Part shown: piece by piece, positions 21,140 to 32,271 of the stretch
Position numbering within the stretch: the stretch's first letter is position 1
Layout: each line of letters starts with the position of its first letter
Origin: Polytrichum commune
Lineage: Eukaryota; Streptophyta; Polytrichopsida; Polytrichales; Polytrichaceae
Length of the DNA stretch: 60,000 bases
Direction of reading: 5' to 3'
Assembly (NCBI GenBank): GCA_950295325.1
Contig: OX485803.1
Coordinates: forward strand, 2,110,001 to 2,170,000
Notes under the pieces: generated by a model
Databases searched by the model: none
What the model saw: only the letters and a program-made list of their open reading frames with translations
Told to the model about the DNA's origin: nothing
Made by a program: the position numbers and the translations under genes

Positions 21140-24100
21140 AGCGATCCCCATAAGTAATGCACTTTCCCATTTATTTGTGTGTTCCAACAATGGAGCCACC
21201 ATATTACGATGAACTGCCTTGGAAAATTGTGTGGTGGGGTGAGCACTTGGATTTGATGAGACATGAAAAAACCTCCTCCAATGAAAGGTTTGTTCCAATC
21301 TTCACCAGTCACACATTCAGAAGATTTGGCCAATCAAGCACCCACTTCTTCTTGGTATCCTTCACACAATGGTTGATGTCATTTGCACAAAACCAAATTT
21401 TTGTAGACACGTGATTGTTGGAACAAAACTACTTCTTCAAACCTCTATAAGTTGGCGTAGTGTGCCATGCTTACTCTTCCCCACTTTGGCCTGCAATGCT
21501 TGACACTCCTTCTTTGATGAATAAGGCAATCTGGAAATGTGCCACTAGTATTTCGGACACTCTGACTCCAATATGTTGGTGGTGTGAGAGCCCACACTCT
21601 CATCATGCTTGAATGATTCTTCAATGCATGTGAGCATTCTCCTATTGTTAGGGCGAGGGATGGAGTAGTTCACCTTGTCTGGATGATGAGAATCATACTC
21701 ATGCCTTGGTGGTAGGTCCAATTTTCTCTTGGTTGACCCAAACAATTCAGACCCTTGTAGCACACAATTCTATGTATTGAGATCTTCTACCTCCTGGGTA
21801 AAGACCTCAGATTTTGCGAGAACCTTGAGATCACCAATGTGAGTTGCAACTTTGAGCTTCAATGACATTTAGTTAGATCCTTTCCTTGAAGAGCCACCTT
21901 TAAGCCACAAATGGTAATTAACAATTTGCATGAATGCCGGGATCATGTCATCCACCGTTGCTTTGTATGTCATGTCATTGTGTTACATGCTACAATTATT
22001 TTTAATGGATTTTTTCTACAAGGTTGCAAGTAGACATCTCGGCATATTGCTCCAAAGTAAGATCCCACAATGGATGATGAAAACCAAATATAACCTGGAA
22101 AGTCCAATTAACCAAGGTTGGACCATAAATTTTTGAAGATGGTGAACAATTAGCTAGGTTGTCAAGGCTATGATGAGCATGTGACTTCCTCATTGTTTAT
22201 AATGGTAATGCCAAATTTCAACCACACTAATAAGTTGTATAAGCTATCTTTTATGGTTGCTCTTATTAACAACCCCCAAGGTCTTATTACATGGTATTTG
22301 ACATCTGCCTCCTCTATACTTTCGGTGCCTTTGTATTCCATGCAAAGTTGTTTTTGTTAATGTTGCAATGATGGTTGTATATGTTTTTGTGTTATCTTAT
22401 CCAAATTGGCGGACCAATCAAAAAACCATATACATTTGTGCCCCTCAAGAGGAACAGTTTGATCACCATCACCATAAACCTTCCTTACAACATTTCAATT
22501 TGCCTTTGCACTGTCCCCCATGAAGCCCTTAAAGTTAACCTTAATTAGGCACACCATTCTCGAACATGATTGCATCAAGGTTCTCCCAAAACCAGGTTTG
22601 GGCTTGGGCATCCTCCTATTGCATAACACAACATGCTATAGTTAGTGTCTTGCAATGCTTGCTATTGTAAACATGGCATGTGTCAGCCTTAAACCCCCAC
22701 CCTTTTGCGTCAGTGGTCCTGGTGGAGGAGTAGGGCTCACATGTCCTTGATGACTCCTTAGTCTCAGAAATCCCTTGTTCTTAAGCCAACAAAACCAAAT
22801 GTCAAACACACTCTTTTTATTCAACTCCACAGGACATTAGCATTGAAAAATACTTATGCACCCATGATACTTGTTACACCACCTCCACACTAGTATCCCC
22901 TTCCCATTCTAATGTCCTACCTAATCTATGTGCTATCCAACTAATTAATCTACTTCCTAGCACCTTAGAGGTGCCTCCCTTCCCTTTAGAAATCCACACC
23001 CACTCGAATGAACTGTACCCCCCAACAATCCAACTCCCGGCTCACCCCTGCTGCCTTCCCTGTTTTCCTAAGCCACCTGATTTCAGTGCCACGTGTACTC
23101 TTCTGCCCAGCCCAGCTCGAGTCCTCCCCCTGGAGTTGGAAGTTCAGCTGCACACCCTGCCTTATTGGCCCGTCACCGTCCAAACACCCAATTCCCCCTG
23201 GCCCAACGAAGTCAGTGGCCTCCCTAGCAACAGAAGCCCTTGCACAACTCCTCCCATGTTCATGTCAGCCTCACAAGCGCAATGCAGTACGGTTGAGGGA
23301 GATCTTGCCCTCAGACCCGTCCAACTGCGGCCGAGAACCCCCACCTTCCTTACTAATCGGATTCGCTGAGCAAGGTAAAAATCAATCTGATTCTCATTCA
23401 ATTTCTCACGGTTTTTTCTTCTTCAAGAGCCGGCGGCACCTGCATTGTTCGGCCCAGTCCTCCTACTACCTGGATTCGGCTAATGTGCATTCACAACTCC
23501 TTCTACAGCTGAGGGCTTGTTCTCCTCCCTCACCGCCGATTCCTGGCCCCCCTAATTACCCAAAACTTATAGCCCACATCCTTGGTTGTTCTGTTCGAAC
23601 CAGCGGCGCGGCACCGGCTGCCTTCCCTGCGGTTTTTCAAGAGAGAGCCAGAACAAGAGAGAGCGGCCTTCACCTGCTGGACCCCCTTCTGGACCCGCGA
23701 AGATCCAGCACCTCATCCTCACCGAAGTGAACCTCCCCCCCCCTTTAACAATCAAAGCCCAAGCCCAAAATGAACACTTTGTTAAGCCTTAACCCACCCC
23801 CTAACCAACAACACCCACACCTAAAACGAACACACAACAAGCCTAAGCCATAATTCTCCACCCTGGCTAAGTTCAATTCTAAACTCTTTTTAGTTCTAAG
23901 CTTTTCCCCCTAATCAGTTAATTCCCACTTACACTTCAAGCACTAGGCTAATGTAATTCTCACCCCTTCACTCTGTTACGATGCTAAATGCTAAATCCCA
24001 CTATTTTATCATTTTAAATTATTGAATGAATCCCAAGTCCGATCTTTGAAGTTTTTATGGGGTTAAGAACACATGTGGGCACCATATTGGGCTCACAGCA

Positions 24101-25720
24101 TGCCATTGTAGTCTAAGTGCAAAGGTGCTTAACATGGTCAAACATGATTCAAGAATTATCCATGTCTCCACTGCATTGCTTGCGATTGACTAGATCAACT
24201 CCACTTCTAGAACGAAGCACGGACATCTTGAACCCAAACCTTATCTTTAGATTGCCCTAAAACCTACTATTGGGCATACACTTGAACCTAGAGTGGTCTT
24301 TGAGAGCTTTAATACTATCCTTGAAACCCATCCTACTTCGAATGAACTGCTTGGAACTAGCCATAAAGTTCCTACAGTTAGGGGAGGCCAAAGTGGAGAA
24401 TTTATGCATGACCACCTCCAACAAAGCTCGATGAAGATGAATCTTTTGCCCATGGAGAGGGGATTTTAGGATTTAATCAGCCATAAATTGCTTTCTAGCA
24501 GCCATAACAATTGTAGAGTTCTTTATAGTTGGGGTTTTAAACACTACTTTGGCTACACATTGGAAAACAATATCCAACAATTCACGACACACTCCACTAG
24601 ATATAGGGTGGTTGTGGAGACCTACATGGATACACACATTAAACATCTCTAGAGATTTGTGAATGAACATATATAATCTTTGTGTGACAAATTGCAAGAC
24701 ATATGGGAGGGGAATGACAAATTTTGAAGTGAACCCTCGATCTCTATGGGTGGATCTTCACAAACTACAAATAAAGTGGGGGTAATACCAACGCATTTTG
24801 TATAATTACAATTCCCACTATCACATGTGAGATACCCACAAGAATCATGGGGCATTGTTGATGATAATGTAAGAAGACCTCCTAAAATCCAAACCAAATT
24901 CATTTTGGATGTTTGTTGTTTTGGTTTTGGACCAAGCATGCCTGTCATAAATTATGTCCATGCCATCCATTGCCTTCCCATAAACATCAAGAACTCCTCC
25001 ATCCATTGATGATATTATGAAAATGACATCCCCATTGATGTCAGAAGGAAGGTACTTGACATCCTCCACAAGAATGTTATCAAAGTCTATAAATATAAGA
25101 TCCGATTGGACTTTCTACAACACTTGGCAATTTTGAAAGCATCAAGTATGTGCCCACTAAATGTGGTAGAAGCAAGATGAAGAGGGGGCCTGTTGTAGGG
25201 TGGGTGATGTTTTGCCACACTCATATACAATGGCGAGTAATAAGAGGATTCAATGAAAAGCGGAGCTTGCAAAGATGGCGCAACTTGTACACATGGTGCA
25301 GAAGGACATGCTTGGTCAACCACATCCATGGTATCCTTGTTGAATCACCAAGGAACATAACGCCCTTTAAACCAAGCTCAATTTTAACCTTACAAAGAGA
25401 AGGGCTTTGCAGAGCAGTTGTGTTGGATTCATCTGTTAATAAGACTATTGAAGAATCCATCTCCAACTCGGACATCCCTATGACTCTATAAGAACCTACC
25501 TCCAACAACCAATAAAAACATACTTCATCTCTTGACTTTTGAACTAAACCAATTTCACACAACACCCAATGTCTTGGAACAATTCATTTTGAACATGGTC
25601 CCAAGGTAGAATTCAAATTTCAAACCATGTAAATTCTCCTGCACCACAACAAAACCATCCGGACTTAAGGGGAGTATGAAGGGAATAGAGGATCCATGGG
25701 CCCAACTATATGCCAGTGAA
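21140..25720 (-). pseudogene. Degraded MULE transposase gene (fossil copy, E3)
   Basis: Colinear on the minus strand with the E2 MULE gene. From its 5' side: a block like GSYRVIGMSE (about 25480); the DFDNILVEDVKYLPS/MDGMD-IYDRHAW GCM-like region (25100-24860); CREL-DIVFQCVAK and KTPT (24580-24500); the VGSSLEV/NC-FVSGSKRFLRS-like block (about 24400-24250); the ENL-A--FENGVPN/GFMGDSA-like block (22600-22500); and GSELFGSTKRKLDLPP and DKVNYSIPRPN (about 21750-21650). The frame is broken many times, and the SWIM C-terminus is missing beyond about 21140. A 1.4-kb insertion interrupts it at about 22684-24095. It is far more diverged than the E2 copy, so it represents an older insertion. Confidence 0.75.
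22684..24095. mobile_element. Unidentified 1.4-kb insertion in the fossil MULE gene
   Basis: Alignment of the fossil MULE to the E2 gene is lost between about 22684 and 24095 and resumes on both sides at adjacent positions of the protein. The insert is C- and CT-rich, with GC content above its surroundings around 23000-23750. Open frames there (for example 23008-23730) look like by-products of base composition. No terminal repeats or coding motifs were recognised. Confidence 0.45.
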
Positions 25721-26269
25721 AGAACAACAAAAATACAAAGATAAGTGGAAAGGGCCTAGAATTGAAACTATGGAAAGACTTATAGATTCAGCAATGTTGT
25801 AAACAAACCATTTGACAAAACATCATATCATTTGGTTTATGAATAGTGTGTATTTAAAAATCAATTTGAATGGAAATAACAATGAGGAGATTAAATCAAC
25901 CTAGTCACACATGCAAGAGATTTTATTTTACGTACATTTGTAGAAGAAGCGGTAGTATTAAAATGGATATCACAAGCATGAACTCACAAAAGAGGAATAA
26001 TGCGTGGGGCTGAAAGCCAACTAGGTCGTTGGGATAATATTTAGGATGACTCCAACAACTACCAAGTGGACATGATACCTTGCACAAAACATGAGATGAT
26101 CAAATGGTCATATTGGAATTGATCATGTGGTATCCCTAAGAGCCCAAAAAAATAGTTGACTCAAGAATTGCACATGCAAGATAGAATTATCAACACACCA
26201 ACAAGAAAGATGAAACATTAGTCGTCATTTCAGTAGTGTACTCCAAAACAACTACTCAAGGCTAGAATA
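25721..26269. other. AT-rich spacer between divergent fossil genes
   Basis: I see no open frame, tandem repeat or palindrome of note. Confidence 0.4.
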
Positions 26270-26572
26270 TCAAAGCGAATTCAACGAATTGGAGAGTGTG
26301 ACATCTCCGGAACAACACGAGCACTTGTCTTCCCACTTGAAGTAGGAAATGACAACATACATGCTAGGGGAGGAGACAAAGAGCAACCAAAAATATGCGC
26401 GATTGATAACTTGGACATGATTAGTGACACTGTGATTGACAACGATGAAGCAGATGATGATGGGAACATTGTAGACATGGAGAAGGTCAGCTACAATTTC
26501 ATGTCGAAGGAAATAAGTGTTGCAAAGTGCTTCAAAGTTTGGGGGGCACATGTAGGGGTGCAAGACCCTTAA
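26270..26572 (+). pseudogene. ATG-less open frame of about 100 codons, possible gene relic
   Basis: The plus frame is open from a Ser-Lys-Arg start through DISGTTRALVFPLEVG, an acidic stretch (IDNDEADDDGNIVD) and VAKCFKVWGAH to a TAA. There is no start codon near its beginning. The composition is more protein-like than its neighbours. It sits between the fossil MULE gene and the fossil ParB gene, where E2 has the first exon of its ParB gene, but I see no sequence match to that exon. Unrecognised. Confidence 0.25.
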
Positions 26573-27446
26573 TGTAGGAATGCGAATCCTTTTGGGGGAA
26601 TCGTTAGGGATATATGTGTTAAGATTATGAGATGTGGGTGTTGGTACAGAGCTTGGACACCACACCACACCACACCCAATAGAGGTCACCAATGATAATG
26701 TAGGAAGTGCTTCGGTAGGCCAAGTAAAGACTACAACAAATGAACAATGACGTAGCAAGTCTGAAGATGGAGGAGGGACCACGGCTATCAAAGAAGAAAC
26801 AACAAGTCCTAGGCATAATCATATACTCAATTATGATCCATTGTATGCCCTTTGGTCACCAAGAAGGTGTTCAAAACAAAAATATTATTCTCATGAGGGG
26901 TCCAATTTTTGCTTTTGTTGTTTACAGACTTTATCTAAGAGGTTAGTAGCAGTGAGGATCCCCTCTTGTCATCGAAAGGATATACGATGTGTGAATAGGT
27001 GTGCTTGCCAGCTTCTCCACAAGACTAGAACCTATGAATCCAATATTGGATGTGGGTGTGGGTTCCCTAAGGGGGAACCATTTTGCACAAGCGGTTAGTA
27101 CCTCCATAGATCCCCTCTCATCACTGAGAAGATCTCCAAGTAGAGATGTACTGTAGAGTCAATTTCTTAAATTTTTGGTTCAACTAGAAAAAATATTGTG
27201 AAAAGAGATAAAGTGGAACCTGTTATTCCATTATCATGTGACAAGTTAGGCCATAAGCTTGGAGATATAGAAAAGAATAAGTTTGGAAGGCTATGGTCTA
27301 ATAAGAGTACCATAACCATAGGAGATTAGCTCATGTTAATTAGGACTACTTATAGGCTGATTTGTCTTAAAAAACTTGTCGTGGACCATAATCTCTTATG
27401 CCGTGAAACTCTGCTAGTTTTGTAACTAAACTTGTGAAAGATCTTG
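26573..27446. other. Intergenic, nothing recognised
   Basis: Two similar segments (about 26930-26975 and 27075-27120) share GGTTAGTA followed by GATCCCCTCT-like sequence, an old local duplication. No gene is supported. Confidence 0.35.
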
Positions 27447-27454
27447 TGATTAAC

Positions 27455-27859
27455 CTCGGGAAGTGCACTTAAAGTTAATCACGTGAGTGTGTACTTTTGA
27501 CCCCCCTATGTATGTACTAAAAAATCATCTAAAATTTGTTAAAAAAAAATGAAGTTGTTAAACACAATCTAAAGTTCTTTTTGTATAAATTTCAAAAAAT
27601 AATCAATTTTAAATAATTTTAAATTGATTTTTGAAGCAAAAAACAACGCATTTTAGTTCAAACTTCTATCATTTTTTTTAATAAATTTTAAAAACTTTTC
27701 GTCCTGAAATTTATACCAAGTGATAGATATATACGTAATGATTTGGCACTTAAAAATTCTTAATTTAAAAACTATTTTAAGGCCAAGTATTGTAAGGGGT
27801 ATGCCATTAAAACGCACTCACGTGTATTCCTAATCTTAACTTTAAGTGCACTCCCCGGG
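27455..27859. mobile_element. 405-bp MITE with 8-bp target duplication TGATTAAC
   Basis: The ends read CTCGGGAAGTGCACTTAAAG and the near-complement of CTTTAAGTGCACTCCCCGGG, an inverted repeat of more than 20 bp with two differences. TGATTAAC flanks both sides (27447-27454 and 27860-27867). The interior is AT-rich and non-coding. An 8-bp duplication suits hAT-type derivatives; if the next base is counted, a 9-bp MULE-type duplication with one mismatch is also possible. Confidence 0.75.
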
Positions 27860-27867
27860 TGATTAAC

Positions 27868-29470
27868 TCGAGTATGAGCATGTTGTGAAGTGAATTTCCC
27901 TTGTATGTGATTGCTAGAGGGTTTGGTGGGTGAAGAGTGATTCTTCAATCCATAGTCTACCTATCCTTTTGTAAATGGGAGATTTGTATTCTAAAGTAAT
28001 ATTGTTTAGTTTGCGTAATAATCTGAGTGATCAAGTCTATGGTCTTTAAAAACATGGTGCGAATTGATTTATGAATGTCTTGAGAGACTGTGATGGACCT
28101 TGAGAATAGATGATTGCCAACATATTGGAGGTGTATGGACTACGAGTATGATTATTATTAGTTGAAAAAACGGGGCCAACAATTGCCGCAATCAAGAAAA
28201 TTCACAGCTGAGTAATTGAAGAATGCACAACCAGAAAGGCTGAATTTGTTTGTCCATAGCCTTGTGTAGCTTTTTGCAAGAGATTCACAAGAAGTGGTGT
28301 AACTATCATGTGAGATTTCCCCTGCAGACAATAACCTGATAGGGAGTAGTACCAGGAGGGGTGTTTTCTTAGGAATTGCATCGTCGAATTGAGTTGTGAA
28401 ACGAGTAGAGGTGAATCATAAGGAAGGAATTGGGTCACACCACCATCAAGAGTCATATGATTTCAAGTGAGGGTACTGTCGCTGCAATATGTGAATGATA
28501 CACTTTGAGTACAGAATGGGAAGAGTCTTGACGAGATGAGTGCCCACAACTCCAAGAGGCTGTAGCCTTGTGTCGGATTGACACCTAGTGTGTTCGGAGG
28601 GGTGATTGGTGGACTTGACGTCCAAAAAGACAAGAGATTGAGTTCTTTAATTGTTCACTAAAACTTGAAGCCGAAAGGGTCACTGCGAATCAAGGCAACG
28701 GTATCTCACAGCCAAGTAACACTATTGACTATAATACATTGATTCCAACATATTTTGGAATAAGAAATGTCTACAATGGTGGTACTTCAATTTAAGACCA
28801 TAATCTGACTACAAAGCATTAATAAGGCATTAATTTATGAACACTACAACCGTGAAAGGGGAAATAGACAGACCTTTCAAGTTACATTCAAAAAGTTAAT
28901 TAACACAAGACAATTGCATACACCAAAGTGCCATTGGCTTTGGTAAAGCGACTAAAATGAGATACTTGTGCAAGACAATTGACTATGGATATGCCTATGC
29001 TTGTGCACCTCACCTGGTCCAATTAAAATGAACTCATCGCCAGACCATTGTTTGGGTACTTTAGAGTGAGGTGAGCAACTGTCACAATTGCATGTATTGC
29101 GTCTGAGTGATATTATAATGTCTATCCCAATATGAAACTCATAATGCTTGTTAAATATGAAATAATGTGTTATTATCATGTGATTGTCCTAACAAAACTT
29201 ATATGTGACACCTAGATGATACACAAATCACCTTTTAAGTCTTCCCTAAATGTTTCCCTAGGTTTGTTTGTAACCAAAATCTAAACTACATGTACGTTGC
29301 CATTTTTGCCCAATAAGGGAGATTGTTTGTGTTTGTTGGGTTGTCCTCTAGGCTTCTCATACGAGGTTGGACATGTCTAAAACCCCTCTTACCGAATGGA
29401 TGTTCAAGTGGTCATTCCATATTTAGATATTGCTCAAGAAAGAGGCTTATTTTTATGAGTACATTCCTAT
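27868..29470. other. Intergenic, nothing recognised
   Basis: No gene, array or palindrome family was found. Short minus-strand frames (for example 28202-28456) lack recognisable motifs. Confidence 0.35.
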
Positions 29471-29479
29471 CCCTTTGAG

Positions 29480-30620
29480 GTTAGACTTTTGTTTGCATCC
29501 CTCTCAGTGACTCTCGTGTCTTGATGGGCCCATTTCATACTAGGGTATTCCCACCAAAAGGATGATTTTCTTTGTGGGTGTAGACCTCTCCTTCTGAGGT
29601 TGGAGTGTGAGAACAAGTTCATGCTCAAGGTGTGCCCCCACAAGAGGGGTTTTTATTTTTTATTTATATATATATGTATATATATATATATATTTGGTGT
29701 TTGTAAGCCGCCTCATAATTTAGGTTGGTGCTCATGTGTGCCCCCAAGAGAGTTACAAGCCACCTTCTCAAGTTGGGTTCTCTATAGACCCCTCTTGTTT
29801 GTGTGTGTGTGTGTGTGTGTTTATAAGCCTCCTTTTTAGATCAAGTTGGTGCTCAGTATGCCCCTAAGAAGCAATTTGTTTTTGGGTGTGATAGGCTTCC
29901 AAACACATACAAAAAAAACTTCCAACCTGATACATCCCCCCCCACTAACTAACCCAAACAAGGATCATACGTAACAGGCCACCGGAAGTTACTACTGGAT
30001 ACTAAATATAGTGTCTACATCCTGCAAAGGGCGAAGTAGTTTTACATCTAACGCCACTGCCGTAAGGCATGGCCTAGGATGTTCTACGAACAGACACTTT
30101 ATTCACTCCGGTCTCCTCCTAAGACAGGAGTTCTTCTTCTTCTTCTTGGGTGTGATAGGCCTCCTTCCAAGGTTGTGGTTTGTAGAGGGTTTTGATAGGC
30201 CCATCTTAAACTAAGGTACTGCCTACGGGAGGTGGATTTTTTTGTGTTGCAAACCTCTTTGTAGATCAAGTTGTGCCCCCTAGAGGGAGGTTTTTTTTTT
30301 TTTTTTTTTTAAGTGTATCCTAAGGCCTCCTTTGTACATCAAGTTAGTGCTAAGGTGTGCCATCGAGAGGGTATTTTTTTTGTTTATGCAAGCCTCTCCC
30401 TATGAGGTTGGGCTCGTAGACTAGGTTGGTGTTTATGATGTGTCCCTAGAGGATGTTTTCTCCTGTGCTTGCATGCCTTCCCCTTCAGGCCAAACCATTG
30501 TATTTCCCTCTCTCGGTGACCAGAGTGTCATGATAATGTGTACATCAAAATAAGGTGCCCTCGAGTGGAGTTTTTTTTTGTGTTTGCATGCCTCCCCAAC
30601 ATGGAGGGCATTGAAATGGC
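29480..30620 (+). repeat. Degenerate tandem region with microsatellites
   Basis: Irregular units of about 75-110 bp each contain a form of TGTAAGCCTCC, AGATCAAGTTGGTGCTCA and GTGCCCCCAAGAGG followed by a T run. Embedded simple repeats are (AT)n near 29665-29692, (GT)n near 29800-29820 and a T run at 30291-30310. The unit boundaries are too eroded to count. Confidence 0.5.
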
Positions 30621-30759
30621 CATCTCATAATGAAGTGTGTGTGATCAAATTCATGGGTTAGACTTGGCTTCTTTTTGGTCTATTGGTAGATTTATTTTGC
30701 CTTTACTTATATGTACATGCATATGGTTTGATTGTTGAGTTTTATAGGACATGGAGAAC

Positions 30760-31310
30760 ATGGAGACCATGGAGTGACCCATTGAGCTAACAAATGCAAA
30801 GGACTATGAAATGCATTTACGGAGGCTACCAAAAAAGGATTTTGTGTCCATCATCGACGATTTGAAAATAAAGCCTGTCAATAAATCTCGTATGAACATC
30901 CCATTATGTTGTATGCAACCTATGCCTATGGTTTGTCCAATTATGGACGTTGATGTGGATTTGTTGTATAATGAGTTTATTAATGAGTACCGCGGGGGTG
31001 ATCATGTTTAATACCTCTTCATTTTTAAGAACCAAGGGAAAAGTATGGAAATCACTTAGGACATAACATCATCTTGGTCAAATAATTGTGAAGGGAGATT
31101 TTTGTCACAAGTGATAAGGCAGTGAGAGAGTACCTTCAACAAAACCCCTTTGAGCATCAATCTACTATTGGAATTTGGGAAACCATAACTTTGGCAGCAA
31201 CGGCTGTAGTGAAGTCCATTTGCAACAAGAAATTTGAAAAGCTACTCGCTTAGGCTAATCTACCTTATGGAGTTGGGTTTCTGGAAGAGGTGCAAGGACT
31301 CCTTACTTGG
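30760..31310 (+). pseudogene. Relic of a ParB/methyltransferase-type gene (fossil E3)
   Basis: RMNIPLCCMQPMPMVCPIMD, then LYNEFINEYRGGDHV, corresponds to RLRVPLCRMVPMPIVRP and DFFNGYRDGDRV in the E2 gene. A second block (PFEHQSTIG, then AVVKSICNKKFEKLLA and VGFLEEVQ) corresponds to the E2 segment with PFERTSDGV, AVNKKRAMLSSSFTKQLA and FLEEVKHHW. TAA and TAG stops interrupt it, and the part between the two blocks is lost. Its position to the right of, and divergent from, a fossil MULE gene repeats the E2 layout. Confidence 0.65.
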
Positions 31311-31775
31311 ATATGTGTGTTTGTCATTTAAACACATTTATACACATATCCAAGTCAAAAGTCTTAAGGTCATGAAATTTACGTTCAGATCTATGTTTAG
31401 TCAATTGCTCTTACACATCACTTTTGATGATAGGTTTTGAACATCTCATATTGATATTCTATATGAGTACCTAACATGACAATACAAGTCATCAAGAAAA
31501 ATAATCTATTTAAGTAACATTATACTGCTACTTGACATGTAGGCATTTGACCAAGAAAATCATGGCTTTCGTATACCAAAGCATATTTTTGAACCACTTT
31601 ACTATTCTTACACGTAATCATAATGTGTTCCCTCACATGTGAGGTCCCCTCCAATTGAGTTGACTATTTCGCCTAGAATGGTCAAAAAATTATGAGAACA
31701 TAGCCCAATCTCATTTAAACGTCAAAAATTATTTCTTTCAAAAGCATTTTGTGACCATATACCTCCAACACAATA

Positions 31776-32106
31776 CCGTAACACCATAGCAGGTTCGTTC
31801 TTAAATAATTCCAAAAACAAAAAAAAACAAAAAAAATCAAAAATTCCAGGCCATGAAGAACGAAATTATGGAAAATTATATTATGAAAAGAACGAAAATC
31901 CAGAAAGTTGGGTGAAGCAGACTCTGTTGAAAAAATCAATTTAAGTTGTCATCCCGGTACATCTACTCTGTTCCAGGACGAATTATTTTTTTTCCTCAAA
32001 ATAGAAGAACGAATTTCAAAAAAACTATTTTTAGCAAACGAACCTTATTTTTTCAAAATAAATAAATATTCGTTCGCCAGGTGATGAACCTGCTATGGTG
32101 TTACGG
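31776..32106. mobile_element. 331-bp MITE, Tc1/mariner (Stowaway-like) type
   Basis: Terminal inverted repeats begin CCGTAACACCATAGC and extend 21 bp without mismatch. TA flanks both ends (31774-31775 and 32107-32108), as expected for TA-targeted elements. The interior is A/T-rich and itself partly self-complementary (TTCGTTC, GAACGAA). Non-coding. Confidence 0.82.
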
Positions 32107-32271
32107 TATACAACACCCAACTGCTCTCCTTCCAAAACTCCAAGCTCCTCTGAGATTAACACTAAGAAAACATGAATGGTGCCATCAAGACCTTTTTAGA
32201 TCCAATATCATTTATATATTAAATGAACCCCTTGTTTTCTCAAAATAGGGCTAACTACACTATGTTATATT

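Noticed and set aside
21700-21770. A palindrome copy in the fossil MULE gene (GGTTGACCCAAAC)
   Set aside because: It aligns to ordinary coding sequence of the E2 MULE gene (the FGSTKRK codons), so the resemblance is coincidental.
22971-23792. Several Pro/Ser-rich frames of up to 240 codons
   Set aside because: They overlap on both strands in a C-rich insertion and show no domain; composition explains their length.
26270-26791. Minus-strand frame of 173 codons
   Set aside because: Hydrophobic, Cys/Ser-rich shadow of the plus-strand open frame at 26270-26572; no motif.
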